64,000 bases of DNA, taken from NCBI RefSeq assembly GCF_003590095.1, contig NC_039481.1, positions 2,480,001 to 2,544,000 on the forward strand, read 5' to 3'. This DNA is from Trichoplusia ni. Taxonomy: Eukaryota > Arthropoda > Insecta > Lepidoptera > Noctuidae. The translations under genes were made by a program, and so were the position numbers. Shown one piece after another: positions 38,412 to 50,688 of the stretch (the first letter of the stretch is position 1; each line of letters begins with the position of its first letter). The notes beneath the pieces were generated by a model that did not search any database, was not told the DNA's origin, and saw only the letters and a program-made list of their open reading frames with translations.

Positions 38412-38710
38412 ACTAGCTGTTGCCCGCGACTTCGTCCGCGTGGTTAGAAGATATAAGTTATAATTTATACCTGCCTTCTATCTATCTTGTAGGATTCAGT
38501 CAGCTTTTGCAAAGTAAGCGCAAAAAATGAGTTTTTTTACGACCTCACATTAGAAACCTCAAAAATTGTAGCCCATGTGTTATTCTGATGTATAAGCTAT
38601 ATTGTGGTAAAGGATCATTCAAATCCATTCAGTAGTTTTTACGTGAAAGAGTAACAAACATCCATACATCCATACTTACAAACTTTCGCCTTTATAATAG
38701 TAGTAGGATG
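38412..38710 (+). repeat. CTAGCTGTTGCCCGCG-headed repeat with a different body
   Basis: The head (CTAGCTGTTGCCCGCGACTT, then CGTCCGCGTGG) matches the other copies, but body and tail differ. It ends GTGAAAGAGTAACAAACATC followed by CATACATCCATACTTAC and TTTATAATAGTAGTAGGAT. The GTGAAAGAGTAACAAAC tail is shared with 58735-58875. Different bodies under one head suggest subfamilies or a modular element. Confidence 0.7.
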
Positions 38711-38762
38711 GAACAGTCACTAGCAAAAAAATAAAACATATCCCTAAAAAAAAGGTTTATAT

Positions 38763-38893
38763 GTAGGTGTACTAAGGAATTCAATATTTGTGTCGCGGAG
38801 GTTTTAACAAGCTTAGAAGTCACATGCACTAGACACCCAGCCTGAGAACAAGCCTTCATAGATCACCCAATTGGGGCTAGCCCGTTATCCGTA
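38763..38893 (-). repeat. tRNA-derived SINE, 3' part, inverted
   Basis: On the minus strand it reads GTGATCTATGAAGGCTTGTT, CAGGCTGGGTGTCTAGTGCA, TGTGACTTCTAAGCTTGTTA, then a spacer and an ACAAATATTGAATTCCTTA end, co-linear with the body of the copy at 39188. The tRNA-like head is missing. It lies only about 50 bases after the repeat ending at 38710. Confidence 0.6.
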
Positions 38894-39187
38894 AGGTCAA
38901 AATGATATACAAGCAATTCATTTAAGTTAAAACTTTGAGCTTAAATACACACCATACTTTCCTTCGCCTAGAACAATATCTTATCTTTCTAAACCAAAAT
39001 GAATACAGCGGTTTCGAAGTGAAAATCAGCCACAATAGGAAAGGCAGTGAAACTAGCTTTAAAAGCTGTGTATTGTAAATTGAATTGTAAAAGGGGCAAG
39101 CTGTAGGCTTTCGCATGGATAGCTGGAGACTAAGGTGTATCTGCAACGCGTTAGTTACTGACTGGTTGTCTGGTAAATGTCTGCAAG

Positions 39188-39372
39188 GCTAGGCGAGTGG
39201 CTGAGGTAACCACGCAGAACCTAGAGTGCGTGACATGTCGCGGGTTCTATCCCCGCGTAGGACAAGTATTTGTGTGATCCACGAACGCTCTCAGTCTGGG
39301 TGTCTTTGAGCATGTGACTTGAATGTTTGTGATACAAGGTTTAAATTCGTTATTGCAAGAGTCGTTTAAAAA
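39188..39372 (+). repeat. tRNA-derived SINE, best copy
   Basis: The 5' part keeps RNA polymerase III promoter elements: an A-box-like TAGGCGAGTGGC near 39190-39201 and a B-box-like GGTTCTATCCC at 39243-39253. The body (GTAGGACAAGTATTTGTGTG, CAGTCTGGGTGTCTTTGAGC, GTGACTTGAATGTTTGTGAT) is shared with the copies at 26385, 36868, 38763 and 44622. Having tRNA-like promoter, body and A-rich end without a coding region defines it as a SINE. It is the copy most likely to have kept promoter function. Confidence 0.75.
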
Positions 39373-40440
39373 AATGTGATGAGTGAGATCCCAAGAAAAG
39401 TGTGGAAGTAGTGTTTCGGATTCGTCTTTTCTGGGACGAAAGAGGTACATTGAAGATTTGTGGGCTACGCGATCAGCTAGCAACACTTTTAGGAGATACC
39501 TATTAGTTACAGGTCATAAAGATATATGCAGGTTCTATTTACAGTTGATGAATTCATGGTGCGTGATAAATAGGGGCGACTTTGTACGGCGATTCAGGTT
39601 TAGTTGGTAAGAGTCTAACACTACCTGCTCTAAGAAGGTGTGTATTTATGAGGATTTCCCACAATACCTACCCGAAAAGGAGTTCTATTCACACTCAGCA
39701 ACAGATAAGTAGAATTTACGTGCAAGCCTGTTTTGAAATCATAAATACCATCAAAGCTTCAAAATCCATAACAAATCCGTACTCAAAGCAAACAAACTCT
39801 GTGTTAACACTCACATATTTCTCGGAAAGCTCAACTTTCCTAACATTTCAAGATCGCAATTGTAAAGCATACGTCATAAATTGAACGCAACAGATTAATG
39901 AATGTGGATTAAACAAATGACTTGTTTAAGCTCAAGGACAATTAAAGAGGATAATTAATTAGTTATCAAGGGGACGTCGTTTAAGACGATTAGGTCTTCT
40001 TTTCTACTCACTTATAAGCAAGTAAAGATAATAGTAGTTAGTGTACAGAATATTTATGGTGAGTAATGAAATCAGTGTTTTATTTGACGTCGCATGAATT
40101 TTGTAACTTATTATACTAATAAAATAAATAAATAAAGGTGCTTTCTATTTTCACTTAAAAGGCACCTGATCATCTTATATGGTATAATATAGTATGGTAC
40201 AGTATAGTAGCATGGTAATTAAACCATAATTAGTGCAACTTCTAAAAAGGTAACAAAATTATCGAACTATAAACCATCTCCACTCGATAAACTCAAAACA
40301 TTCAACCAGTTAATCTTACAACTTTCTCTAAAACAACAGTCAACTCAAGTTAAGATCAAACAATAAATAGGTTTACAAGTTAATAACCTGTGTTGACTTA
40401 AAGATGACCTACCACCTATTAAAGTAACATTACTGCAGTT

Positions 40441-40520
40441 GTGTGAAAGAGATAGCGCTCTACAAGACGTAGAGCGGCGTCCCTTTCCCACAACGACTTT
40501 AATTTTACTTGAAGTGTCTA
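40441..40520. repeat. Palindromic dispersed repeat, copy A
   Basis: AGATAGCGCTCTAC and GTAGAGCGGCGTCCCT form an imperfect palindrome, framed by GTGAAAG on the left and CTTTCCCACA on the right, then CACAACGACTTTAATTTTAC and TTGAAG. Four relatives lie at 35911, 46255, 53858 and 55683. It has no coding capacity. Confidence 0.6.
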
Positions 40521-43500
40521 TAGGTGTTCTGATGGTACAAAATACAAGAGCTGTAACTCTTCCGCGAGCTCTCACGTTCAAAGCCAGTTGTTGCATCAAA
40601 GGTGTAATAAAAAGTGAACCAACAACATATTTCATGTTTGTAAGTTAAACGTGACCCAATTAGTGACAGCTTCCCTTTTATCAAGACTTGTTCCTGGAGA
40701 TCAGAGAGACGTCATTATAATAATTGAAATTGTCTGGATTTTGTCACAATTTTCTTGTGACAGTCTTGAGGTAATTAAGTCTTTGAGGCTCGCTTGCGTG
40801 TACTATCTCAGCTCTACCATGTATTTACGAAAAAGGTATAAAAGGTGTTGAAGTGGACATAACATGGGTACGTTTTAAGTAAGATATTCTTATAATTATT
40901 TTAAGTCATATTTCTTCAAAATACCTACTCCAAAAGATGCTTAACTCTTTAAAGTAAAGGCTTCTTTCTTTTCAGGAAGATAATATAGAAGTTTGATACT
41001 ACTAAAGCTTAAAACGTGTTTAATACGACATGGGTAGGTAACTTTTATAATAATAATTATGTAAAATATTCCAACAAAAACAAACTATAGACAAAAACAT
41101 TCGTATTTTTAATCCATTGTCATTACCGATCATAACACGTTACTTGAGAACTTCTAGAACATACTCATAAATAACTGAATGTAAATCAGACAAAGCCGAC
41201 GACTTGATAAATATTACGATCATGTACCACACACGAGTAGGTACGGACTGCCAAGAAAACGGCCTACCGGTTTCGAAAAATAAATCGTGTGTATGTAAAA
41301 TATCGATTAGGTTGACATTAGTACCTATAAGAATACTTTTGAACGGGAAAATCAACCTTATTGTTCTATGACGTGCGTATGATTTTCAACCTTAAGTTGA
41401 TAGACAACTGTCTTGGCTGAACGTATGCATTGAACAATATCGATTACTGTCTTAAACAACTGACATTATCATCAATCTTCTGGCTCTACGGAAATGTATC
41501 GCGAAGACTAATATTAAAGCTGATTTAGCCGATGAGGGCAATATCGTGCAATTCAACATACATAGCGGCGTGGTGATACATAATGTTTTAAACCAGAAGG
41601 CGTTTTGAAGAAATATTATTGGAGTCTGTTACCCTCCTGCAACTGAAATAGTATTAGATCAAGAATCGTCTTCCCAAAGCTGCGTGGCTCCGCAATTTAT
41701 AACTTGCCGAATATCTCGCATCGTCTATATGAGCCCTAAGTCATTCAGATAAATGATAGAACTATAATGCCAGTCTTTAGTTGTCCTACAGGGCAAGAGC
41801 CTCACCTCATATAGAAGGACCGAGCTACAATCATCACTGGGCACTGTGAGTAAGCAATTTATTAAGTCCTAGATTTCCCACGATATCCTCCATCACTTAG
41901 TATGTAATCATACAAGAAATAGAAAGACACTTTACTTTGAAAAGTATGTTTTACGAGCAACTACGAAAACTCACTCAAATACAATAACAATAAGGCCGAA
42001 TGTCCTATAAAACAAAAGAAATGCAACACTAAAAGTCATCAGTGTTTTGTTTCTATTGAGTGTCACATTATAACCGTACCTTGTACTTATTTATGTCCAT
42101 ATAATCGTACAGTAAGTAATGCATGTTTGACAAGTAGGTAGCACTAAGCCAGCGGACATTGCACCTTGTAATAGACACCTATAAATAGGTCAGAGAAAGC
42201 CGTATGAAATTAGAAACGCGTTGAGCGCAGCCCTTTGAAATGTTGGTAAATAAATTGTAACAGCCATCTCTTTCAATTAGAGAGAAATTATAACAAGCGG
42301 TTTGGTGAATATGACGTTTGGAAGAAAAGAACGGGTACGAAACTTTTTCTACTACAGGTTTACTTGTACAGTGTCACTTTTGTGATATCGGTTTCATGTG
42401 CGTACTGCAAAGTTCTAGTCACTCGCAAAAAGCGGTGAAGGAAAATATTGTAAGGAAATCAGCAAACTTGAGAAATTGCATTGTTTAAAGAAACCATAGG
42501 AAAAGAGGACCCTTTTATGTCAATAATGTGTATATCTATATCAATATGTACAAAATCGAGCTTAAACACGAAATAATAATAATTGTACTGTGATTAGTTT
42601 AATTTCCTAATATAAAAAGCCATAATCTCAAGTATAAGTACTTAAATTAAAACTCTATTACAGTATTAAGTACTTAACTCTCTTAAACTTAGTTTTATTA
42701 GACAATTTAGGTAATATTTACGTAACGAAACGCACTCATTTAAGTATACCGTAATGTTAGTTTCGTTACATAATAAAAAGTAAATGAGCAATAAAAACAA
42801 AAGTGTAACGATTCCAGTTCCACTACATTAATTTTGTTCACGACTGTACTAGAAGGAAAGTATTTTGGCAAACCTAATGTTCTGGCAACGAATGACTTTG
42901 GTACTTCTAAACCAATTTTGCAGCTAGTTTGAACGTTGGCTCTGACTACTACCTTGAATTATCTTCAACTGCTTTACTTTGCTTGATCGTTGCAACACAT
43001 CATCTGTCTTTTTTTAAATTACTTAATACAAGCACAGGCACACACAGTTCTTATCGACGTACATACTCTACATTAACAAATTAAAGATCCCTGACTTTTC
43101 AATAAAGAAAGTTCCTATGAGCTTAATGATTTTTGTTGTCAAATGTCTATTTAAACGTGTCTATAATTTTAAACATATTTATTGATAAATACATCTAGTG
43201 ACTATGTATCCACGTGTCAAGGAGTACAACTAGCATTTGCCTCTTTCATTAACCTCACGAACTGCGGCACTAAATTATTATTAATTGTAATATCTGAATT
43301 ATCTTAATGAACATTATTTATTCATAATTGACATTGATGTGTTAAATATATGTTTGTTGAGACACATTAGCAATGGAGTTTCTTGACGGTTCTTCTCCAT
43401 AAGAATGACACTTTGGAACCGTGCGACTAGAGTCAGTAATGTAACGTTTTAAAAGTGCCTGAGAAACGGCCTATTTGAAATAAAAACTTTTTGATTATTG

Positions 43501-44621
43501 ATTTTTTTTTTTATTGAATCAATAGAAATTCTTCATTTTTCTCTTCGTAAAAAAAAACAATTTAAACTTAGGCAGATGACATTTAAAGGACGGCAAGGAT
43601 TACACGGATTTCTCATTTTGAATTTTCTAACTTGCATGAAGCTAACACTAAATTGAAGTTCAGTTAAATTAAATGTTTTACAGTAAACAATCATTAGTTA
43701 AACATACGCAAGTTATCGGGATTGTAATTTACTAATCTTACTATCTAGTACCAATAGGATATAATGCGTAATGTAATATTTAATAAACGCGTTATTATTG
43801 TGAAAGGGGTTATCTAACACTATTTCCATATTTTATAGGTTTTATAGCGGTTTGTGGCCATTTACAGATGTGCCTGAGGGGAGCTGTTTACGAAATGGCG
43901 GTCATGTTGCATCGTACGTGCATTATGCGAATTGCCAAGTTATAATATATTAAAGCGAGAATAAAATACTTTAAATTATTGAGATAGAAACTTATTTCTA
44001 TAGATAAGTTTACCAAAAAAAGCTTATTTCATTAATTGTTTTATTAACACTTTGGCGCTTAATAATTGGCCTAAGTTGTTGGTGCACATGTCTAAAATAA
44101 ATATGAATGATATAAAAGTATTCTCGTTTTGCATTTTAAACCATAAAACCTTAATTAAGGTACTGAACAAAGCTTAAAAATATTTTGTAAACATATTACT
44201 TTAACAGCCTCATGTACTCTGAAAATAATAATAGTAAATATACGCAAACTTGAAGCAACAATGTGTTAAGAAGTACTTTTAATACATAAATCATTCAAGA
44301 AAATACGAAATTCCTGGCTTAAAGCCCTTCACACATCGCTTCAACGATATGCAAAGGACAGGACGAGACTACAATGTACCCAGTACCTACGTAGCTTGCC
44401 TTAATACACTTGCGAGCAGATATATTGAAACATCGTTATTTTTATGAAGTTAGAACTATTAAGCAAAATATTATCAGTAGCTTACACATTTGGCAAGTGA
44501 ACCAGAAGCAAAGAGAACTACGAAAAGAGTAGTGATAATGAATGATAGAAGTACATTAATAACTACAATCTAAAGCTCCTTTTTATTGGATATCCGCGCA
44601 GTCTAATATCTCAGTACGGAC

Positions 44622-44757
44622 AGCCGAGTAGTATAGGCCAAAACGATAAACCGACTGCAAGTTGCGGATTCGATGCTCAATTTTTTATTCTGGATCTGGA
44701 TCAGAGTGTGCTATGTGACTTGAATGTTTGTGAAAGGATTAAATAACTTGCCAGAAT
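44622..44757 (+). repeat. Degenerate tRNA-derived SINE copy
   Basis: B-box-like GGATTCGATGC at 44666-44676 and a body ending TATGTGACTTGAATGTTTGT. The middle, which carries GTAGGACAAGTATTTGTGTG in the better copies, is diverged or deleted. Confidence 0.55.
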
Positions 44758-46254
44758 TATGATCTTAAAACAATGTTATTTTTACCATAAGTTGCAAAAT
44801 AATCCGGATCATTTAAGCGTTTTTTCTATCAGGCTTAGAAAAAACACCATTTGGCTCGATGCAAGTGTAAAACAGTGTATTATACCGCCTATACGCGTTT
44901 ATACCTGATGTAAAACATAGTTATTGCGCATACACATGTACCGACCCATTACCGTTGGACACATTGAAGATAATTCATATTCATGGCTTTTCTATCGGAA
45001 ACGCAATCTAAAGTTGCCTAAAATATGTACGCGTATACGCAATTATGGGTACGGAACGTGTAATGAGCAGTCGTAAAAGTCTATTGCTAATATCGAAAAC
45101 TGATTACTAGCATAAACTTTTTGTTGAGATATAATATACTAACAGCATATAAACTTTTTTACCGAATATAATATTATACTGTCTCTATACTCTGTATAAT
45201 ATAGTACTGGCCGTAAAGAAACAATGATTTCAAACAACAGAAAAACAAAACGCAATTTTAAATTTCGAGTGTTCATCTTTTTAATGACATCATGAGCAAG
45301 GAATTCGTAAATTACTTTTATCAATTTGTAAATTCAAGTCACGTGATTGTGTTATTACCAAAATATAGCGATGAAAAACCAATTCGCTTTTGAATTAGCT
45401 CCGGTCAATCAATCATTCGACTGCCGCTAGTAATTAGGTAGTGCACCTATTACAAAACGATTAATATGTATTATCTATTTACCGTAGCTATCACGAAATA
45501 TTACGCCAATATTTTATTATAAATTCAAATCTAACAAACGTGTTTTAGAGATGTAGATTGAGTATCTCAAGAAATATGATTTAAGTAAATTGTAAATAAT
45601 AAACGGTATAAACGTTTAATGTTGCTTTGCTCATATTAGATGTAATGATCAGAGACACGATTTGAGCGAAATCGCTACAAGTCAGTTAAAGTACTTACAC
45701 TAAATCAAAACAGCTGTTAATCTCTGCACTCGACGGTACACAAATAGCACGGTCACTTGGAGCCGTATTCGATATTCAAGACAAGTGTGTACGCGACTGT
45801 ACTTGAGTTTTATGTGCACAATACACATTTGTAGTTTTATTAGCAATTAAAATATTCCCAGGAGACTGTTGACTGCCAATATTGCGTGTAAGGCAAAGAA
45901 TTTGACTTTAATATTGTTTTAACCTTTGTATGAATAAATACATATAATGCGTAAACTTAATGGAATTTACTCATCTTCTTTATTTTACTCACAACTCTGT
46001 GTGATTGCAAAAGCTTTGTTTCATTGAGCTAGTTCATAGTTGTGGTATTTATGGAAAAAACAAGAACTAAACACACATGTTTTAGGCTCGTTTCTAAATG
46101 GTATTATAACTTTCAAAAGCAATATATTTTCGTCTTTTATTTTTTAATTGGAGAGTGCTCGAGATTACATCTACGACTGCTATACAACCTATTTGTAGTT
46201 ACGGGCAATGTTCGAACCTCGTACCATGAGCTATTAACGCATAACTTCACATTG

Positions 46255-46306
46255 TTAAAGCGAGATGTCGCTAGGTGCAGTGTAGCATGATATCTCGCTT
46301 CAGTCC
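46255..46306. repeat. Palindromic dispersed repeat, copy E (degenerate)
   Basis: GCGAGATGTCGCTAGGTGCA and GTGTAGCATGATATCTCGCT keep the inverted arrangement, with weaker sequence match than the other copies. Confidence 0.35.
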
Positions 46307-46975
46307 TGGGGCGTATCGAAATCCTAAAGTAATTGTCGTTCTTCGCTGTACAGTTTGCTCTGGTTTAAGATCTCATGGTAGAGGCACCAATTACGTACCA
46401 TTTTATAAGTCGATAATACACTTGATAGCCCGATTACCTACTTCAATTTTAATGGGCTTCAACATTTACCAATTGTTCGAAAGGTCAACATAACGTGAGA
46501 GGTTTTATGGTCTTTAGCCTGGGAAGTGAACTGTCCTTGCTTTTGTTATTAAATAGCATGATAATTATGTACAGTATCTGTTATGTAATTGGGAGTCATG
46601 AAGGTTGGTTATTATGACTGCATTTTTTACCGCTAAAATCATGTCATTAAAAAAAAACTCGAATAACGGCCGAACGCAAAAATAACGGCCAAAGCATAAG
46701 TCCCCTTCGTAATTGTCACAAGGAATAGATAATTCAAAACATCATTCAGCTAATCCTGCTTTCTAAGACACAAGTGTTCCTTTAGTAGGAGATAAGTAGT
46801 TCAATAAACATTCCTTTACTAAATCGATCAGCAATTTAACATATGTAGGGCCTCATATAAAGTTCAGATTTAAATCTGTAATATTCATATAAACATTTGG
46901 CCGTATACCGCCATGGTCCGTCGCGCACATGGCGTTTTATACAACCATGACATCACCCAATGTGTTACCATTTAC

Positions 46976-46986
46976 GCCGCCATCTT
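46976..46986 (-). promoter_or_regulatory. YY1/Pho-type motif
   Basis: GCCGCCATCTT is the exact reverse complement of AAGATGGCGGC, the long YY1/Pleiohomeotic consensus. It is a single site; function is not shown. Confidence 0.4.
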
Positions 46987-47778
46987 ATTCAAAATCTCTG
47001 CTTCTAAGAATCAAGGCCCCAATATGAATGGGAATTGATTTAAATGGGCACTATTCGTATTATTCCAAGCACTTTTCCAAAACAATAAATGAAAATTCTG
47101 TAGGGGGCGGGACACTCGCGGTCAATACATTGAATTTCCAATTATTGTGTTGGCAAAATGCTTAAGAGAATAGGAATAGTTCCATTGTATATAGCAGAAT
47201 CGGGGCCCAGGACAAAGACTGGAATATAAGCTTTCTTCAACAAGCAAGTAAACTAAGTTATCATTAGTATACATCAATTATCGTTACTTTGATTGTTATT
47301 GCCTTGACTAGCTTGATTAGTCATTTCTTCAAATGGAAAGCGTACGTGTCTGTTCGTATGTTTTCTAAACTATGGACTGAGTATAAACTACAGTATTTAT
47401 CTCTTACAAGGAATTGAAACTACATAGCAAATAGGTATATAATAATAAGGAATAATATTTACATCGAAAATTAAACTATTCAAATATCGACTGGAAATTA
47501 TTCTAAACCATGATGATGACAAATTACTTTAAAACGAATCTATATTGACTAAATACAAGTACACATAAAAAAATCGGTCGTGCATCTAAACAACTATACA
47601 AGATAACACTCTACTTAATACGATACTGCCAAAACTTAATAAGTTACCTAAACAACAAGCGAACAAAACTAATAACTAAAGTCATAATCAAATACTTTGG
47701 TCGTTTTATTTACATGGGTTTAATGATGGCAATGAATAAAGGCACACAATAATCGTAAAGCCACGTCACACATCTTAC

Positions 47779-47805
47779 CTTGTCGACATAAAACCCGGGG
47801 AACGA
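47779..47805 (-). CDS. Candidate 27-nt micro-exon or alternative first exon
   Basis: A donor (CGACAAG/GTAAGA) ends a G+C-rich island (about 47779-47838) inside an AT-rich intron. Two readings are possible. As an internal micro-exon after GCGGCTGGACAG it gives SFPGFYVDK in phase 0-0, fitting between the PH-like exon and exon 32253-32436. As a first exon, an ATG at 47851-47853 opens a different frame beginning MCIILIVPCIVARGWTVV, hydrophobic like a signal peptide, leaving phase 1 at the donor. That phase does not match exon 32253-32436, though it would match 31014-31061 or 17423-17463. The two readings exclude each other, and neither is established. Confidence 0.25.
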
Positions 47806-49499
47806 CTGTCCAGCCGCGTGCAACAATACAAGGCACAATGAGAATAATACACATTATAAATAATATAAATATAGTACTTTTTATAGGAGAGACATATAGT
47901 AAGGGCTTCAGCACATCTGAAGAAAAGTAAAATATATTATAATCCTGTACACTCAATTAATGTTAGAGCATGGTACTTATTGACTATATTAATAACGCTT
48001 TTGAGTTTGACAGTTTTGTTTCTTCCGTCGGATGTGCTAGAGCCCTAAGAGTAGTTTTGCACTGCATCTGTCAATCTGAAAAATACTTAACAAACAAATT
48101 TGGAATTCAATGAATGACTACTATCAACTATGAGTGTTTGAATGGCAGTGTCAGATTTACGTTTTAATATTTTTTCTTTGTATTTTCTGATTCTGAATCG
48201 TGAAAGTATTGAATTCATTCAAGTACCTAGACAAAGTTTGTTTACAGAAAATACGCTGCAGAAAAAAAAGCTCTAAATAAATTATGTCTGTATTTATGTT
48301 CAAGTAAAAGTAATATTAATTATCGTTACGGGCTTCATAGACAAATTATGATGAAAACTATCGTTTGTGAAAGTTCATCCAACTGGAAAAAGAGACGTAA
48401 ATAAATATAAATATAGTAATTCTTTAACAAAACTGTCAAATAAACTATCTGCCTTGAACAATAGAAAATCCTTTCTCGGAGAAATTCGTATCGAAATCGT
48501 GTTAGAAAAATTACCACTGTCACGGTATGAAAAAAGCAAAGTAGATCTTTCACTTAAGATACTCTTGGTATGTATCAAAGTGGATCTCTCACTTTGCGGT
48601 TGCTATGAATAGTTTAAAGTGTACCGTTTACCTAAAGACTAAAACCTCACGTAAATGACAACGTACATTTGAGGTACTTCATGATACAGCATTCATCTAG
48701 AAAGCGTCTCCGTGAGAAGCGGAACCGAGTCACTTCGCGTTTCCGTCCTCATTGTCTGAACACATCCTGGCTTTGATTAAGCGCCATAGGATGTCTTATA
48801 TTTGATGATCATATGACTCAAATATTCTGATGGCTAGAGCCAAAAAAGAATTATACCAAACTCAATTATTTCAAACTTAATAACAAAATGTGGAATAGTT
48901 GGTAAATGTCGAAGGAGGAGACGATCAAACATGTTTAATCAAAAACGATATATTGATACAAAGCCAACAGGGACCACACAGCAAAACGCAAAAGTTTCAT
49001 ACTTTCGGACTTCTCATATCCATACAGGGCACATTTATTAATTTTTAAAGAGATTTAGCAAAACGATGCTGACACCAAAAGAGTAAAGCCGAATGTCATT
49101 GGGACAACGTACTCGTTATGAGTCATGAATCGCAACTTTAAGCTCATATTGACAAACATGGAAGACCAACGGGACATATACGGTATCAATAATTATATTG
49201 TGCCTACGATGTAATTATAATGGTCAACAGTAGTGTGTAAACAGTTAGGAGAAAATATTTACGAAAAATCCGTTAGATCACCTTGATAACAATTTGCTTT
49301 CCATCAAATGTATGCTATACCCACTACTATTTACATATAGATTATGATGCCATATATGTGTTCTTGAATACCACAAGCATCCTATTTACAGACATAGCAG
49401 AGAGCAACATCTTCATTCTGCCCACAACAAAGTATCTAAGAAGTAACAAGTACCAAATAGGTCATAAAATTATGGTTTCGAACAAAGCTTTAACAGAGT

Positions 49500-49735
49500 T
49501 CATTCGTCTTATCCCGCGCGGCAAAAAGCCGCTCTTAGGCGTGCAACGCATAATTTTGATTTATGCAGAGTGCCGGCCGCGCATGCGCCCACGCTTCGCA
49601 TTTGTCTGTTTGTACACCAAACCGCACAGCACACGACAACGAAACAGAAAAATAAACCGTAGCCCCTTTGAAATAATGATCATGTCAATGTCACTACTTT
49701 GCGGTGTAACGAACTCTACAAGCGACGCGCGACAA
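49500..49735. promoter_or_regulatory. G+C-rich island with an NRF1-type palindrome
   Basis: Contains GCGCATGCGC (49579-49588), the core of the NRF1/Ewg binding site that is typical of promoters, and a GCGGC-AAAAA-GCCGC hairpin (49518-49532). The plus strand has a 170-codon open frame (49283-49795), but its protein has no recognisable domain and half of it lies in AT-rich sequence. I read it as regulatory DNA, with a promoter possible on either strand. Confidence 0.35.
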
Positions 49736-50646
49736 AAATATTGTAGGCATTGTAGCCCTATTCATACAAACAGGTCTCATATTGAATTTAATTGAATGAA
49801 TAGGTTTTATTTAAGAAATTGTCCTTAATGATGTATAGAACTTTCTACACGTCAGATGCTTTATCAGGACCATAAACTTAAGAATGTCAGCTTGTTTATT
49901 TACAGCCGCAGGCATACTGGCTGAAAATGAAATAAGTTGAGTCTATTCGAGAGGCCATTTTATAAAGTCGATTACAAAAAAAACATTATCATCATTATAA
50001 CGGTTTGTGTGTGCGTTTGAAATGAGAACAAATCGCGCTGTCTGTTACAACACTTAATCTAATTTCCTCGGATGACGCAACCTCATCCGCTGGTCCCATA
50101 GTTATCATAATGAGTATAATCAGAAATCTGAAACGCTAAGCAATGTAGAGTGGAGCCTGTCGATCAGATCGACGATATTAACTTTCACTTTAAACTTAGG
50201 GCTGGGAACAAGCTCTATTAACCAAAATCTGGGCAGCAAAAAGAAAAAAATATGCTTTTATATTAGCAATAACCTCCATCAGGCGAAGTCGACAGCCTAA
50301 AGCTATTTATACACCATTATGCTATATTTTTGCTCCCTTGTATCCATGTCTTTATTTATCAATTATGAGTATCTAAGAGTAATAGATGTTTGCCTCCGTT
50401 CACAACTTCTTCTCAAAAATTCTCTACTTTGAGAATTTCAAAACGATATGAAGTTTACAAATGTCTTACACCAAAACTAAGTACACTTAAATAAGAGTAA
50501 ACACATCTGAAAGCCATCATTCTAACTTAACAAATTATTGTAAGGACTAACCTAGTTTAAAATGGAGCATGGTAACATCAGCCCTATTCTAATGTGTATT
50601 ATCGTAATGATGCAGAAGATTCCCTTGGCTGCGCTAAAGCACTCAC

Positions 50647-50688
50647 GCGAGCGCTGCACGCAAACACATTGAGATCAGTCAATTTGAC
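50647..50688 (-). CDS. Candidate 42-nt micro-exon, phase 0-0
   Basis: On the minus strand 42 bases lie between acceptor AACACTGGCAATAG and donor GCTCGC/GTGAGT. Two frames contain stops; the open one reads VKLTDLNVFACSAR in phase 0-0, the phase required between the PH-like exon (ends phase 0) and exon 32253-32436 (starts phase 0). Placed after AYTSEELA it would continue a plausible strand-loop-strand pattern of a PH domain. G+C is about half, above the local level. The acceptor lacks a long pyrimidine tract, which is the main weakness. Micro-exon searches of this kind produce false positives in AT-rich introns, so this needs transcript support. Confidence 0.38.

Larger units (their letters stand above)
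32437..50646. other. Presumed intron of about 18 kb
   Basis: AT-rich with SINE and palindromic repeat copies, a TG-rich run near 34145-34170, the YY1-type site, the candidate micro-exon at 47779 and the G+C-rich island at 49.5 kb. A fragment near 35340-35470 (CTCGGACTGGATGAACCGAT) looks like an old retroelement piece. No independent gene is supported. Confidence 0.5.

Noticed and set aside
41805..41836. Minus-strand exon candidate with good acceptor and donor
   Set aside because: Open only in phases that do not fit between its neighbours; may be a chance pair of splice motifs.
44487..44518. Minus-strand exon candidate after a strong pyrimidine tract
   Set aside because: All three frames are open in 32 bases but none has the 0-0 phase needed here.
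49283..49795. 170-codon plus-strand ORF as a gene
   Set aside because: No recognisable domain, half lies in AT-rich sequence, and a few ORFs of 100 or more codons are expected by chance in 64 kb of this composition.
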